DNA of 64,000 nucleotides, taken from NCBI GenBank assembly GCA_001296005.1, contig LJHR01000003.1, forward strand, positions 62,001 to 126,000, given 5' to 3'. The notes beneath the pieces are model-generated. The model did not search any database. It was given only the letters and a program-made list of their open reading frames with translations, and was not told the origin of the DNA. The DNA is from an alpha proteobacterium AAP38. Its GTDB lineage: Bacteria > Pseudomonadota > Alphaproteobacteria > Azospirillales > Azospirillaceae. Each line of letters starts with the position of its first letter. Position 1 is the stretch's first letter. A program made the position numbers and the translations under genes. Shown in pieces: positions 8,951 to 16,986 of this stretch.

Positions 8951-9728
8951 CGGCGCGTTCCACGCCCTGGGCCACCGACTGCCAGCAAATATCGGCCAGG
9001 GCCTTGCGCGTGCCGGCGGTATCCAGCGACTGTGCGGTGTGGAACTCTACGACGATGCGCAGGCGGCCCGCGCGCACCATGCGCCACAGGTGCGGTGGCA
9101 GTTCCATGTCGCCATACCAAGCGTAAAGCTGCCGCCAGACATAGCCCAGCGGGATACCATCCAGATGGGTTGCCGTCACGCTGACCGGCTGCACCGTCAG
9201 GGGGCGTTCACCGATGCGAGTGGAGGCGACGGCGAACAGGGCCGTCTTGAAGGGCAGGGTGCGGTTGCCGTCGCTGCTGGTCCCTTCGGGGAACAGGACC
9301 AAGCTGTCGCCCGCCTGCAAACGCCCCTGTATGCTGTCGCGCTGTTCATCGGCCTTGTGACGGGCGTTGCGGTCCACAAAGACGGTGCGCTGCAACCGGG
9401 CCAGAAGCCCGAAGACCGGCCAGCCATTCACCTCCGACTTCGCGATGAAGCTGACGGGCACAATCGTGCTCAACACCGGAATGTCGAGATAGGAGGAATG
9501 GTTGGCGATGAACAGGACCGGTCCGGCATCGCTCGCCGGCTGTCCCTTCACCACCACCTCAATGCCCAGGATGCGGCAGCAGAGGCGGTGATAGAAGCGT
9601 GGGAAGCGGGCGGCCGCCACCTGCGGCGACAGGCGCAGCAGCACGATCTGCACCGGAATGCAGAGCAGCGTGAACAGCCCGTAGAGGGTCAGCCGCGTGA
9701 AACCCAGCAGGGTCGAGCCGATATCCAT
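8931..9728 (-). CDS. olsA: 1-acyl-glycerol-3-phosphate/lyso-ornithine lipid O-acyltransferase
   Basis: 265 residues of the PlsC family. The NHSSYLD block gives the catalytic H(X4)D, followed by FPEGTSSDGN, the acyl-acceptor phosphate-binding motif. A hydrophobic N-terminal segment (about residues 8-35) anchors it to the inner membrane. It lies 30 bp downstream of an OlsB-type N-acyltransferase on the same strand. That olsB-olsA order is the known arrangement for ornithine-lipid synthesis, where OlsA O-acylates the 3-hydroxy fatty acid of lyso-ornithine lipid. From sequence alone it could also serve phosphatidic acid synthesis. Confidence 0.85.
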   Translation of the reverse strand: MDIGSTLLGFTRLTLYGLFTLLCIPVQIVLLRLSPQVAAARFPRFYHRLCCRILGIEVVVKGQPASDAGPVLFIANHSSYLDIPVLSTIVPVSFIAKSEVNGWPVFGLLARLQRTVFVDRNARHKADEQRDSIQGRLQAGDSLVLFPEGTSSDGNRTLPFKTALFAVASTRIGERPLTVQPVSVTATHLDGIPLGYVWRQLYAWYGDMELPPHLWRMVRAGRLRIVVEFHTAQSLDTAGTRKALADICWQSVAQGVERAVTGRAA

Positions 9729-9758
9729 CCTGTCCGCCCGCCGCGCCGGTTTCGATGA

Positions 9759-10577
9759 TCAGATCAGGGACGAGCCCCGGCGCTCATAATGGCGCAGGTA
9801 CTTGTCGGTGATCAGGTCGGTTTTCACGACGATGGAGACGTCGGTGGTGTTGAACTGGTGGTCAACCACCGCCCCTTCACCCACGAAGCCACCCACGCGC
9901 AGATAGCCCTTGATCAGGGCCGGCACCTCGTTGATGCCGCGGCGCGGATCGATCTCATGCTCCTCCATCATCGCCATTTCGACATAGCGGTGCGGCAGGG
10001 CCACGGGGCGCAGGGCCGGGGGGGCCAGATGATGGTAGTAGAGATAGGAGAGCGGCAGGGCCAGGGCCTTCGGGTCGGTGCCCGGCAGGCTGGCGCAGCC
10101 GAACATCAGCTTGATGTCGTAATGCGCCGAATAGGCGGCGATCCCGCGCCACAGCAACTGCATCGTGCCCCGGCTGCGGTAATTCAGATCGACGCAGGAA
10201 CGGCCCAGTTCCAGCACCTCTCCCGGATATTCCTCAATCCGGGAGATGTCATATTCATCGGACGAGTAGAAGGAGCCGGCGCGCGCCGCCGTGGCCCGGC
10301 GGATCAGGCGGTAGGTGCCCACCACCGCGTCGGTGCCGTCGCCCAGGCTGCGGTCGATCACCAGCAGATGGTCGCACAGCGTGTCGAACATGTCGAAGTC
10401 GCGCCGCTGCGCCATCATCTCCGCCGTGGGCTTGGCCGCCATCTCCTCATAGAAGACGCGGAAGCGCAGGCGCTGGGCCGCAGTGACCTCGGCGGCGGTC
10501 TCCGCCAGACGGACCTCCAGATTGCCGGAACGAATTTCGCCGGAAATCAGGGCTTCGGTGGAAAAGATGTCAGCCAT
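9759..10577 (-). CDS. olsB: L-ornithine N-alpha-acyltransferase
   Basis: 272 residues, matching the OlsB/hemolysin-like acyl-ACP N-acyltransferase family, which transfers a 3-hydroxyacyl group to ornithine to give lyso-ornithine lipid. Visible family segments are RLRFRVFYEE, the acidic DFDMFDTLCDHLLV, GTYRL, LELGRSCVDLNYR and the C-terminal GYLRVGGFVGEGAVVDHQFNTTDV. The frame is open 45 codons upstream into a non-conserved region; I start at MADIFSTE. It forms a two-gene unit with olsA. In several alphaproteobacteria ornithine lipids rise on phosphate limitation, but I see no convincing Pho box here. A 7-bp inverted repeat (GAAAGTT/AACTTTC, 10744-10774) lies in the upstream region. Confidence 0.9.
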   Translation of the reverse strand: MADIFSTEALISGEIRSGNLEVRLAETAAEVTAAQRLRFRVFYEEMAAKPTAEMMAQRRDFDMFDTLCDHLLVIDRSLGDGTDAVVGTYRLIRRATAARAGSFYSSDEYDISRIEEYPGEVLELGRSCVDLNYRSRGTMQLLWRGIAAYSAHYDIKLMFGCASLPGTDPKALALPLSYLYYHHLAPPALRPVALPHRYVEMAMMEEHEIDPRRGINEVPALIKGYLRVGGFVGEGAVVDHQFNTTDVSIVVKTDLITDKYLRHYERRGSSLI

Positions 10578-10933
10578 GCTCTCACATATTCTGGGTCGCC
10601 GGCATTTGTCGGCTGCGGCCGTTCCGGCCTCTGCTCCGTCTTTCACGAAGCATGGGTGCCACGGTCGCCGCCACACGCATTGGCATAACACGAAGCGGCG
10701 CGGGCCGGTCAACCCACTGTGTCACAATGCAGGGGCCGATCACGAAAGTTTCATGCCCTTGTCCCGCAACTTTCAAAGATATAGCGGGCTTGCGGGTAGG
10801 TCCGCCATGGTGCCATGCGCAAATCACAGGGGTTGCGGCAACAATATCATCCCTGGAAAGAGAAGGGGGCGACCCGCAGGCCGCCCCCTTGTCCCGTCAG
10901 TATTTCCCGCGCAAGGCAGGAGCAAGCTGATCT
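10578..10933. other. Intergenic region upstream of olsB
   Basis: 356 bp between the olsB start and the mucR stop. It holds the mucR terminator (10853-10888) and an inverted repeat of GAAAGTT and AACTTTC arms separated by 17 bp (10744-10774), placed where an olsB regulator might bind. I found no credible coding sequence in it. Confidence 0.5.
10853..10888 (-). terminator. Rho-independent terminator of mucR
   Basis: On the minus strand a GGGGGCG/CGCCCCC stem (10865-10871 with 10882-10888) is followed by the pyrimidine tail TTCTCTTTCC. It lies 45 bp beyond the mucR stop codon. Confidence 0.7.
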
Positions 10934-11356
10934 TTACTCGTCATCGCCAGCGCGGCGGGCGCGGGTGCCCAGACCGATCTGCTTGGCCAGACGCGAACGC
11001 TGCTTGGCATAGTTCGGTGCAACCATGGGATAGTCCGGCGGCAGGCCCCAACGCTCGCGATATTCTTCCGGCGACATATTGTAGGCCGTCTTCAGATGGC
11101 GCTTCAGCATTTTCAGCTTCTTACCATCTTCCAGGCAGATAATATATTCAGGGGTGACCGACTTCTTGATGGCGACTGCCGGCTGCGGCTTCTCGCTCTG
11201 AACCACCGGCTCCGTACCGATGTTGGACAGGGCACGGTAAACCTGCTCAATCAAACCCGGAAGATCGTTGATCGCGACTGTATTGTTCGAGACATGGGCC
11301 GCGACGATTTCGGTCGTGAGAGACAAAAGTTCGGGCGAGGACGATGCGTTGGTCAT
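10934..11356 (-). CDS. mucR: MucR/Ros family zinc-finger transcriptional regulator
   Basis: 140 residues. The prokaryotic zinc-finger core is CLEDGKKLKMLKRHL followed by SPEEYRERWGLPPDYPM and a basic tail, typical of the alphaproteobacterial Ros/MucR regulators that bind AT-rich promoters and control exopolysaccharide, motility and cell-cycle genes. The second metal-ligand position is Asp rather than Cys (C-x2-D ... H ... H), a variation seen within this family. The ATG at 11356 has TTGGAG well placed upstream. It is divergent from a TusA-family gene, and a terminator follows it. Confidence 0.95.
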   Translation of the reverse strand: MTNASSSPELLSLTTEIVAAHVSNNTVAINDLPGLIEQVYRALSNIGTEPVVQSEKPQPAVAIKKSVTPEYIICLEDGKKLKMLKRHLKTAYNMSPEEYRERWGLPPDYPMVAPNYAKQRSRLAKQIGLGTRARRAGDDE

Positions 11357-11453
11357 GTATGATTGCTCCAACCAAGAAACTCGATCGTGATATAAGTCTT
11401 ATCCCAACATCATGCAATATCGATTTGGTACGTCTTCAAAGGAATCGAGCATC

Positions 11454-11702
11454 GTGGAAAACATAGCAGACCAGTTTCTGGACATCACCTCGCTTGTCTG
11501 CCCTATGACATTCGTGCGTACGAAACTTGCCGTCGAACGGCTCAACTCGGGCCAAACCCTTGAAGTCCGTATGAATTATGGGGAACCTTCGCGAAATGTT
11601 CCGGCCAGTCTACGGGAACATGGCTATATCGTTGCCGACCTGCAACCGGAGAATCCCGCGAGTCCTGATGGGGTTCAGCGGCTTTTGGTCAAGAAGCCTT
11701 AA
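11454..11702 (+). CDS. TusA-family sulfur-carrier protein
   Basis: 82 residues, the standard size for TusA/SirA-like proteins, which carry persulfide sulfur for tRNA thiolation, molybdenum cofactor or sulfur-transfer pathways. The N-terminal ITSLVCPMTFVRTK contains the active Cys-Pro pair, but the second Pro of the canonical CPxP is Thr here, as in a divergent alphaproteobacterial subgroup. I chose a GTG start because AAAGGA lies 10 bp upstream and the length then fits the family; an ATG at 11412 in the same frame lacks a Shine-Dalgarno. It is divergent from mucR and convergent with rimI. Confidence 0.78.
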   Translation: MENIADQFLDITSLVCPMTFVRTKLAVERLNSGQTLEVRMNYGEPSRNVPASLREHGYIVADLQPENPASPDGVQRLLVKKP

Positions 11703-11712
11703 CCAATACGGC

Positions 11713-12186
11713 TTAGGTCAGATCAGTCGCCATGACGTTTGCGTCAATTGACAGGCCCGCATGCTGATAATAACCGCGCCTGAGCCCGGCATTCGTGAAG
11801 CCTTGTGAAGCATAAAGCGCCTGCGCTGCTGTATTTGTGACAGCAACTTCTAGGAAGACACGGGCGACGCCGTTTGTCCGCAGATGGGCCAGTCCATGGC
11901 GCAGCAGGGTGGTGCCATGGCCGCGTCCGCGGGCTGCGGGATCGGTGCCGATGGTCAGCAATTCCCCTTCATCCAGCACCTGCCGCCACAGCGACAGGGC
12001 ACAGGGTTCCCCATCCGCCATCAGGATGAAACCCATGATGCCCGGCGTTGCCAGAAAGCCGGCGAAGGCAGGCGCGTCCCAGGCGGGACCGGACAGGGCC
12101 GGGTCGGCGAAGGCCACTGCATGCAGCGCCGCCATGACATCGGCATGGGCCGGGGCGGCGGGAATGATCTCGACCATCGCCGCCAT
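11713..12186 (-). CDS. rimI: Ribosomal-protein-alanine N-acetyltransferase
   Basis: 157-residue single-domain GNAT. The acetyl-CoA loop appears as GRGHGTTLLRHGL, and the C-terminal FLEVAVTNTAAQALYASQGF is the typical RimI signature. RimI acetylates the N-terminal Ala of ribosomal protein S18 in E. coli. It lies 3 bp downstream of tsaB on the same strand, and tsaB-rimI is a common bacterial pairing, which supports the name. Confidence 0.9.
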   Translation of the reverse strand: MAAMVEIIPAAPAHADVMAALHAVAFADPALSGPAWDAPAFAGFLATPGIMGFILMADGEPCALSLWRQVLDEGELLTIGTDPAARGRGHGTTLLRHGLAHLRTNGVARVFLEVAVTNTAAQALYASQGFTNAGLRRGYYQHAGLSIDANVMATDLT

Positions 12187-12189
12187 GGC

Positions 12190-12882
12190 TTAGCCCTGCT
12201 TCGGCAGGGTGACGTCGGGCGGGCGCAGATAGAAGGGATCGGCGATGCGGGCCGCGATGCCGGCCCCATCCTGCATCGCCGCGATACGGGCGGTGGCCAG
12301 CGCCTCTGCGGCACCCGCCGTCTCCTGGATCACCACGGCACCGTTCCAGATTCCCAGCGCCTGGGCCGTGCGCGCGGCGGCATCGCCCACGATCAGCAGC
12401 GGACCCGCCGGCAGGTGGGCGGCGGCATAGGCGGGCAGGTCGACGGGCAGCACATCCGCCGGTTCAGCCAAGGGCGTCAGATCGGCAGTGAAGGGCTGCA
12501 GGAACAGGTCATCACGCCGGCTTTCAATGGCGGCCAGCAGCGTGTGGCCGGCGCGGATATCGGTATCCAGGCCGTGCACTGCCGCCTCCAACGTCGTCAC
12601 CCCGACCAGTGGGCAATTGGCGGCCAAGGCGAAGCCGCGCGCGGCGGCAAGTCCGACGCGCAGGCCCGTAAAGGTGCCGGGCCCCACCGTCACGCCGATG
12701 CGCGAGAGGTCGGCAAAGACGATGCCAGCCTCCGCCATGGTCTCCTGCACCATGGGCACCAGCTTTTCGGCCAGGCCGCGCTGCATCATCTCCGCCCGCA
12801 CCGCCAGCGTGCGGCCCGATGCGGCATCCCACAGGGCGACGGCGCAGGCGTTGGTCGCCGTATCCAGGCCAAGCGTGATCAT
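12190..12882 (-). CDS. tsaB: tRNA threonylcarbamoyladenosine biosynthesis protein TsaB
   Basis: 230 residues. It begins with the ASKHA-type phosphate loop GLDTATNACAVAL and contains GPGTFTGLRVGLAAARG, the hallmark of TsaB. TsaB is the non-catalytic partner of TsaD in making the universal t6A37 modification of ANN-decoding tRNAs. It is the first gene of a tsaB-rimI unit and is divergent from the VanX-like dipeptidase gene. Confidence 0.95.
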   Translation of the reverse strand: MITLGLDTATNACAVALWDAASGRTLAVRAEMMQRGLAEKLVPMVQETMAEAGIVFADLSRIGVTVGPGTFTGLRVGLAAARGFALAANCPLVGVTTLEAAVHGLDTDIRAGHTLLAAIESRRDDLFLQPFTADLTPLAEPADVLPVDLPAYAAAHLPAGPLLIVGDAAARTAQALGIWNGAVVIQETAGAAEALATARIAAMQDGAGIAARIADPFYLRPPDVTLPKQG

Positions 12883-12948
12883 GAACGCATTTCCATCCGC
12901 AATAAGCTTCGTTATCCAGAGGGGCTTCCGCCATCACAAGGGTGAACC

Positions 12949-13524
12949 ATGCGGTTCGTCACCATTGCCCCCCCGGTCTTCGATGTCGATCTCGATCTTC
13001 GCTATGCCACGGCGGATAATCTGACGGGAAGGCCGATCTTCGCGCGGCCGCTCTGCCTGCTGCATCCGGATGCGGCGGCGGCGCTCGCACGGGCCATCCG
13101 GCTGGCGGCGGCACAGGGGCTGCGGCTGCATATCTTTGACGGCTATCGCCCACCGGCGGCGCAATGGGCGCTGTGGAACGTGCTGCCCGACCCGACCTTC
13201 ATCGCCGATCCGCGTGTCGGGTCCAGCCATGGGCGCGGTGTCGCCATCGACCTGACCCTGGCGCAGGCGGACGGTGCGGTATTAGAGATGGGGACGGGCT
13301 TTGACGAGATGCGCCCCATCGCCTGGCATGCCGATACCAGCATCAGCGTGGAGGCGCAGCGTAACCGCGCCCTGCTGCTGGGTATCATGGCGGCGGCGGG
13401 GTGGCAGCATTACGCCTTTGAATGGTGGCACTATCAGTTGCCGGACGCGGCCTCCTACCCGTTGGTGGAGGATGGGGTGCTGGGTCCCTCGCTGATGGGT
13501 TCGGGGAAATCGTCGCCGGGGTAA
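12949..13524 (+). CDS. D-alanyl-D-alanine dipeptidase (VanX/DdpX family)
   Basis: 191 residues of the M15D peptidase family. The zinc ligands and catalytic base are visible in [11 protein letters not shown] (His and Asp) and EWWHYQL (Glu and His), with FDGYRP upstream. These enzymes hydrolyse free D-Ala-D-Ala, usually for peptidoglycan recycling or dipeptide scavenging; with no vanHA neighbours a resistance role is not indicated. No clear signal peptide, so cytoplasmic or leaderless. Its 3' end overlaps the convergent truA gene by 70 bp, an unusually long antisense coding overlap. Confidence 0.88.
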   Translation: MRFVTIAPPVFDVDLDLRYATADNLTGRPIFARPLCLLHPDAAAALARAIRLAAAQGLRLHIFDGYRPPAAQWALWNVLPDPTFIADPRVGSSHGRGVAIDLTLAQADGAVLEMGTGFDEMRPIAWHADTSISVEAQRNRALLLGIMAAAGWQHYAFEWWHYQLPDAASYPLVEDGVLGPSLMGSGKSSPG

Positions 13525-14258
13525 AAGGCGCGGGTGAAATAAAGGCCGTCGGCAGGTGCCGTCTGTCCCGCCGCTGATCGGTCGCGGGCCTCCAACGCTG
13601 CCTGCACATCATCGGCGGTCCAGCGCCCTTCGCCCACCATCTTCAAGGTGCCGACCATGTTGCGCACCTGATGGTGCAGAAAGGAACGGGCGCGGGCCAC
13701 GATGTGGATTTCCTCACCTACCCGCGTCGCCGTCAGTTCCGCCAAGGTCTTCACGGGGCTGGTTGCCTGACACAGCGAGGCGCGGAAACTAGTGAAATCA
13801 TGCCGGCCGATCAGGCGCTGGGCCGCCGCATGCATGGCGTCGGCATCCAGGGGATGGGACACCAGCCAGGACCGCCCCGCATCCAGCGCCAGCGGTGCGC
13901 GCCGGTTGGTGATGCGGTAAAGATAGGCGCGCCCGATGCAGGTGAAGCGGGCATGGAAATCACCTTCCATCGCCTCTGCCTTCAACACCGCGATGGGGTT
14001 GGGCTTCAGGTGATAGTTCAGGGCGTCGCGCACCTTCTCCGCGCTGACCGGCTTTTCCAGGTCAAAGCTGGCCACCATGCCGGTGGCATGCACGCCGCTG
14101 TCGGTGCGCCCCGCCGCATGAACCGTCACGGTTTCCTGGGCGAAGCGGCGCACGGCCTCTTCCAGGCAGCTTTGGACAGACGGGCCATGATCCTGCCGCT
14201 GCCAGCCCAGAAAGGGGCTGCCATTGAACTCGACGGTGATTTTCCAGCGCTGGGCCAT
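13455..14258 (-). CDS. truA: tRNA pseudouridine(38-40) synthase TruA
   Basis: 267 residues. TruA isomerises uridines 38, 39 and 40 in the anticodon arm. It starts with [19 protein letters not shown], and the catalytic Asp is in [29 protein letters not shown] and [13 protein letters not shown] are the other conserved blocks. The frame is open 32 codons upstream into a low-complexity stretch; the ATG before [10 protein letters not shown] is the family start. It is convergent with, and overlaps by 70 bp, the dipeptidase gene. Confidence 0.95.
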   Translation of the reverse strand: MAQRWKITVEFNGSPFLGWQRQDHGPSVQSCLEEAVRRFAQETVTVHAAGRTDSGVHATGMVASFDLEKPVSAEKVRDALNYHLKPNPIAVLKAEAMEGDFHARFTCIGRAYLYRITNRRAPLALDAGRSWLVSHPLDADAMHAAAQRLIGRHDFTSFRASLCQATSPVKTLAELTATRVGEEIHIVARARSFLHHQVRNMVGTLKMVGEGRWTADDVQAALEARDRSAAGQTAPADGLYFTRAFYPGDDFPEPISEGPSTPSSTNG

Positions 14259-14434
14259 GGGGCGGGTGACTTTCGACAGGGGCGGCACAGCGATGCCGCC
14301 CGCAGGCCCGTCCGTCAACATTGAACATAATTCATTTGCCGTGGCGGCCATCACACCTGTGTCATGATGCCCATGCTAGCGTCCGGCCATAGCCAAGGCC
14401 GGATGGCCGACATGAAGAGGGGGAGAAGCGGGGA

Positions 14435-15082
14435 ATGGCCAAGTATGATTGGATCGGTGAGGCCGTGGTGAATTCGATCACCCAGGTGCTGGTGCCGTCG
14501 GTCGTGGACCTGCTGGCCGATCTGGGGCGTGACGCGGTGGATGCGGTGCGCGGGCTGAACCTGCAACCGATCCCCGGCAGCATTTTCGCGGACAAGCTGT
14601 CGGGCACTGCCGGCAATGACCTGTTCGTGACGGGGGCCGGTGCCGATACGATCCGGGCCGGGGCCGGGACCGACGTGATCATCGCTGGCAAGGGCGATGA
14701 CGTCATTGATGGCGGTGCGGGTTCCGATGTGATGTCGGGCGGCAGCGGCAATGACCGTTTCGTCTTCACCAGTACCGCCCTGGTGGCCGGGGATCAGGAT
14801 CTGCTGGTCGATGCCAAGGTTGGGGAGAGGCTGGATTTTGATGCGGCGTCCGAATCGCTGCTGCGCATTGGCGGGGTTGCCCTGTCGGCCCTGACCGCGA
14901 CCACCGCCGTCCCGACCTTCCTGCAGGCAGGTGTAACCAATGTCGCGCAGATCGACGGCCATCTGGTCATCGATCTGAACAATGATGGCCGGTACGATGC
15001 CGCCAGCGATTACAAGATCATCATCCCCGACGGGTTGAGCCTGCGTTACGACGCGGGTGCCGACTGGTTCGTGATCGGCTGA
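14435..15082 (+). CDS. Small RTX (hemolysin-type calcium-binding) protein
   Basis: 215 residues with a purine-rich Shine-Dalgarno (GGGGAGAAG). An N-terminal segment of ~50 residues precedes about four GG-x-G-x-D nonapeptides (GTAGNDLFVTGAGADTI through GGSGNDRFVF, ~57-110), which form a calcium-dependent beta-roll. The C-terminal ~90 residues resemble the post-repeat region of type I secreted proteins and include an EF-hand-like DLNNDGRYD. Type I secretion is likely, but no ABC exporter is nearby. No enzyme domain is visible, so it may be a surface or matrix protein. The 3' end overlaps the convergent histidine kinase gene by 37 bp. Confidence 0.8.
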   Translation: MAKYDWIGEAVVNSITQVLVPSVVDLLADLGRDAVDAVRGLNLQPIPGSIFADKLSGTAGNDLFVTGAGADTIRAGAGTDVIIAGKGDDVIDGGAGSDVMSGGSGNDRFVFTSTALVAGDQDLLVDAKVGERLDFDAASESLLRIGGVALSALTATTAVPTFLQAGVTNVAQIDGHLVIDLNNDGRYDAASDYKIIIPDGLSLRYDAGADWFVIG

Positions 15083-15744
15083 AGGCCCAGCCGGACGGTC
15101 AGGCCCCTGGCCCCGCCCAGTGTGAAGTCGTGGCCCAGCCGGTGGGCGATATGGTGGCAGAGCGTCAGGCCCAGCCCCAATCCCCGCCGGATCGGCCCCG
15201 GCCGTTCCAGCTGCCCGCCCGGTTCCAGAACCAATGCGTGTTGATCCGTCGGGATACCCTCCCCATCGTCGGCCACCAGCAAGGTGGGGCCACCGGCACG
15301 GCGCACGCCCACCAGGATGCGGGTACCGGGCGCGCCATGGGTGATGGCATTGTCGATCAGGGCGCGTAGCAGCCGGTCCAGCATGACGGGATCGGTTTCC
15401 ACCACCAGACTGGATTGGACAAGGCGGATGGGGCGTCCGGCCTGGGTCGCCCGTTCTGCCAGTTCGCCCGTGACACGGGCCAGGAGCGGTCCCAGCGGCA
15501 CCTGTTCCCGGCGCAGCCTGGCACTGCCGCTGGCCAATGATGCCAGGGTCAGAACCTGATCCATCTGGGCCGCCCCAATCTCCAGCGCCTCTTCTAGCCG
15601 GTTGGCCAGTTCCGTCTGTTTGGGATCGACCAGCTTCATCTGCAAAAGGTTAAGGAACAGGCGCATGGCCTGGAACGGCTGCCGCAGGTCATGGCCAACG
15701 GAGGCCAGAAGGCGGATCGGGTCGATCGGGGTGGGGCTGGTCAT
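15046..15744 (-). CDS. Soluble sensor histidine kinase without sensor domain
   Basis: 232 residues comprising only a HisKA-type dimerisation helix with SVGHDLRQPFQAM (phosphoacceptor His in the first ~20 residues) and a HATPase domain with ALIDNAITHGA, VADDGEGIP and GLGLGLTLC. HDLRQP-type H-boxes are typical of the C-terminal kinase modules of hybrid sensors, so this looks like a detached kinase core. There are no transmembrane segments and no linked response regulator. The frame is open 27 codons upstream; the ATG at 15744 places the H-box sensibly. Partner and signal unknown. Confidence 0.85.
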   Translation of the reverse strand: MTSPTPIDPIRLLASVGHDLRQPFQAMRLFLNLLQMKLVDPKQTELANRLEEALEIGAAQMDQVLTLASLASGSARLRREQVPLGPLLARVTGELAERATQAGRPIRLVQSSLVVETDPVMLDRLLRALIDNAITHGAPGTRILVGVRRAGGPTLLVADDGEGIPTDQHALVLEPGGQLERPGPIRRGLGLGLTLCHHIAHRLGHDFTLGGARGLTVRLGLQPITNQSAPAS

Positions 15745-15829
15745 GCTCTGCCGCTGTCTTGAGAAACGGCCCGACTGTGGCCGGCTTTCGCCCCAGCGTC
15801 CAGCGCGGACCCGCCCACCCCGCAAAGGG

Positions 15830-16795
15830 TCACACGAAGGCGGCGGGCGTGGCGGCGGCGGCCCGGTATTCTTCCTTCATGCGGGCCACCAGTTCGGCGA
15901 CGGGCGGGGCATCATGGATGGTGCCGATGCCTTGCCCTGCGGACCAGATATCCTTCCAGGCCTTCTTCTTCGACCAATCCTCGATGGACAGGTTGGGATC
16001 GGCCTGACCGCCGGAAATGGCCTTCACGTCGATGCCGTTGGCGGCGACGCTGGGCGCCAGATAATTGCCGGGGATACCGCTGAACATCGGAGTGTAGACG
16101 ATGTCGGCACCCGTATGTTCGATGATCATCTGCTTATAGGCATCGGGCGCATTGCCCTCTGCGGTGGCGATGAAGCGGGTGCCGATATAGGCGAAGTCGG
16201 CCCCCAGCACCTCTGCTGCCCGCACCTGCGCGCCCGACGACATGGCGCCGGCCAGCACGATGGTGCCGTTGAAGAATTCCCGCACCTCCGACAAGAGCGC
16301 AAAGGGCGACATGGTGCCGGCATGGCCGCCGGCCCCGGCGGCCACCAGGATCAGCCCATCCACCCCCGCCTCGACGGCCTTTTTGGCGTGGCGGATATTG
16401 GTGACGTCGTGGAAGACCAGCCCGCCATAGGAATGGACCGCCTCCACAATGCCCACCGGCGCGCCGACCGAGGTGATGATCAGCGGCACCTTATGCTTGA
16501 CCATCAGTTCCACATCGCCCTGAAGCCGGGTGTTGGAGCGATGGACGATCAGGTTCACGCCGAACGGGGCCACCGGCTTGTCCGGGTTGGCAGCAGCATA
16601 CGCGGCCAGTTCGCCCGTAATCCTGGTCAGCCATTCATCCAGCATTTCCGGCTGGCGCGCATTCAGGCTGGGGAAGGTGCCGACAATGCCGGCCTTGCAT
16701 TCAGCCAGCACCAGTTCGGGATAGGAGACGATGAACATGGGCGACGCGATGACGGGCAGCGACAGCTTTCCCTGGAACTGGCTGGGCATGGGCAT
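15830..16795 (-). CDS. Nitronate monooxygenase (2-nitropropane dioxygenase family)
   Basis: 321 residues, FMN-dependent TIM barrel. It shows PVIASPMFIVS at the N-terminus, AGAGGHAG for flavin phosphate binding, and GADFAYIGTRFIATAEGNAP, which includes the phosphate-gripping loop. The family oxidises alkyl nitronates such as propionate 3-nitronate; some members are enoyl reductase- or lactonase-like, so the substrate is uncertain. A monocistronic gene between a histidine kinase and the divergent psuG. Confidence 0.88.
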   Translation of the reverse strand: MPMPSQFQGKLSLPVIASPMFIVSYPELVLAECKAGIVGTFPSLNARQPEMLDEWLTRITGELAAYAAANPDKPVAPFGVNLIVHRSNTRLQGDVELMVKHKVPLIITSVGAPVGIVEAVHSYGGLVFHDVTNIRHAKKAVEAGVDGLILVAAGAGGHAGTMSPFALLSEVREFFNGTIVLAGAMSSGAQVRAAEVLGADFAYIGTRFIATAEGNAPDAYKQMIIEHTGADIVYTPMFSGIPGNYLAPSVAANGIDVKAISGGQADPNLSIEDWSKKKAWKDIWSAGQGIGTIHDAPPVAELVARMKEEYRAAAATPAAFV

Positions 16796-16986
16796 CTTCG
16801 GTCATTCCTCTCCGGCGGCGCTTGGGGCGCGATTGCTTGATTGATGGGGTGGTTTTAGCACGCTCGTTCGCAGGTCGCCAGAACCCCGGTCATGGGCGCA
16901 TGGCGGCCCCGCCGGTGGGCGGCGTTGCGCGCCGTGCCGGTGGCGTTGCATTCTCCGCGCCGACCAAGTTGCCAAGGGCCGGTGCC

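Noticed and set aside
10700-10760. Possible Pho box upstream of olsB
   Set aside because: GTCA-containing halves exist, but they are 13 bp apart rather than 11, and the flanks do not fit.
12949-13524. Vancomycin-resistance role for the VanX-like gene
   Set aside because: No vanH, vanA-type ligase or regulator is linked, and standalone M15D dipeptidases are common in proteobacteria.
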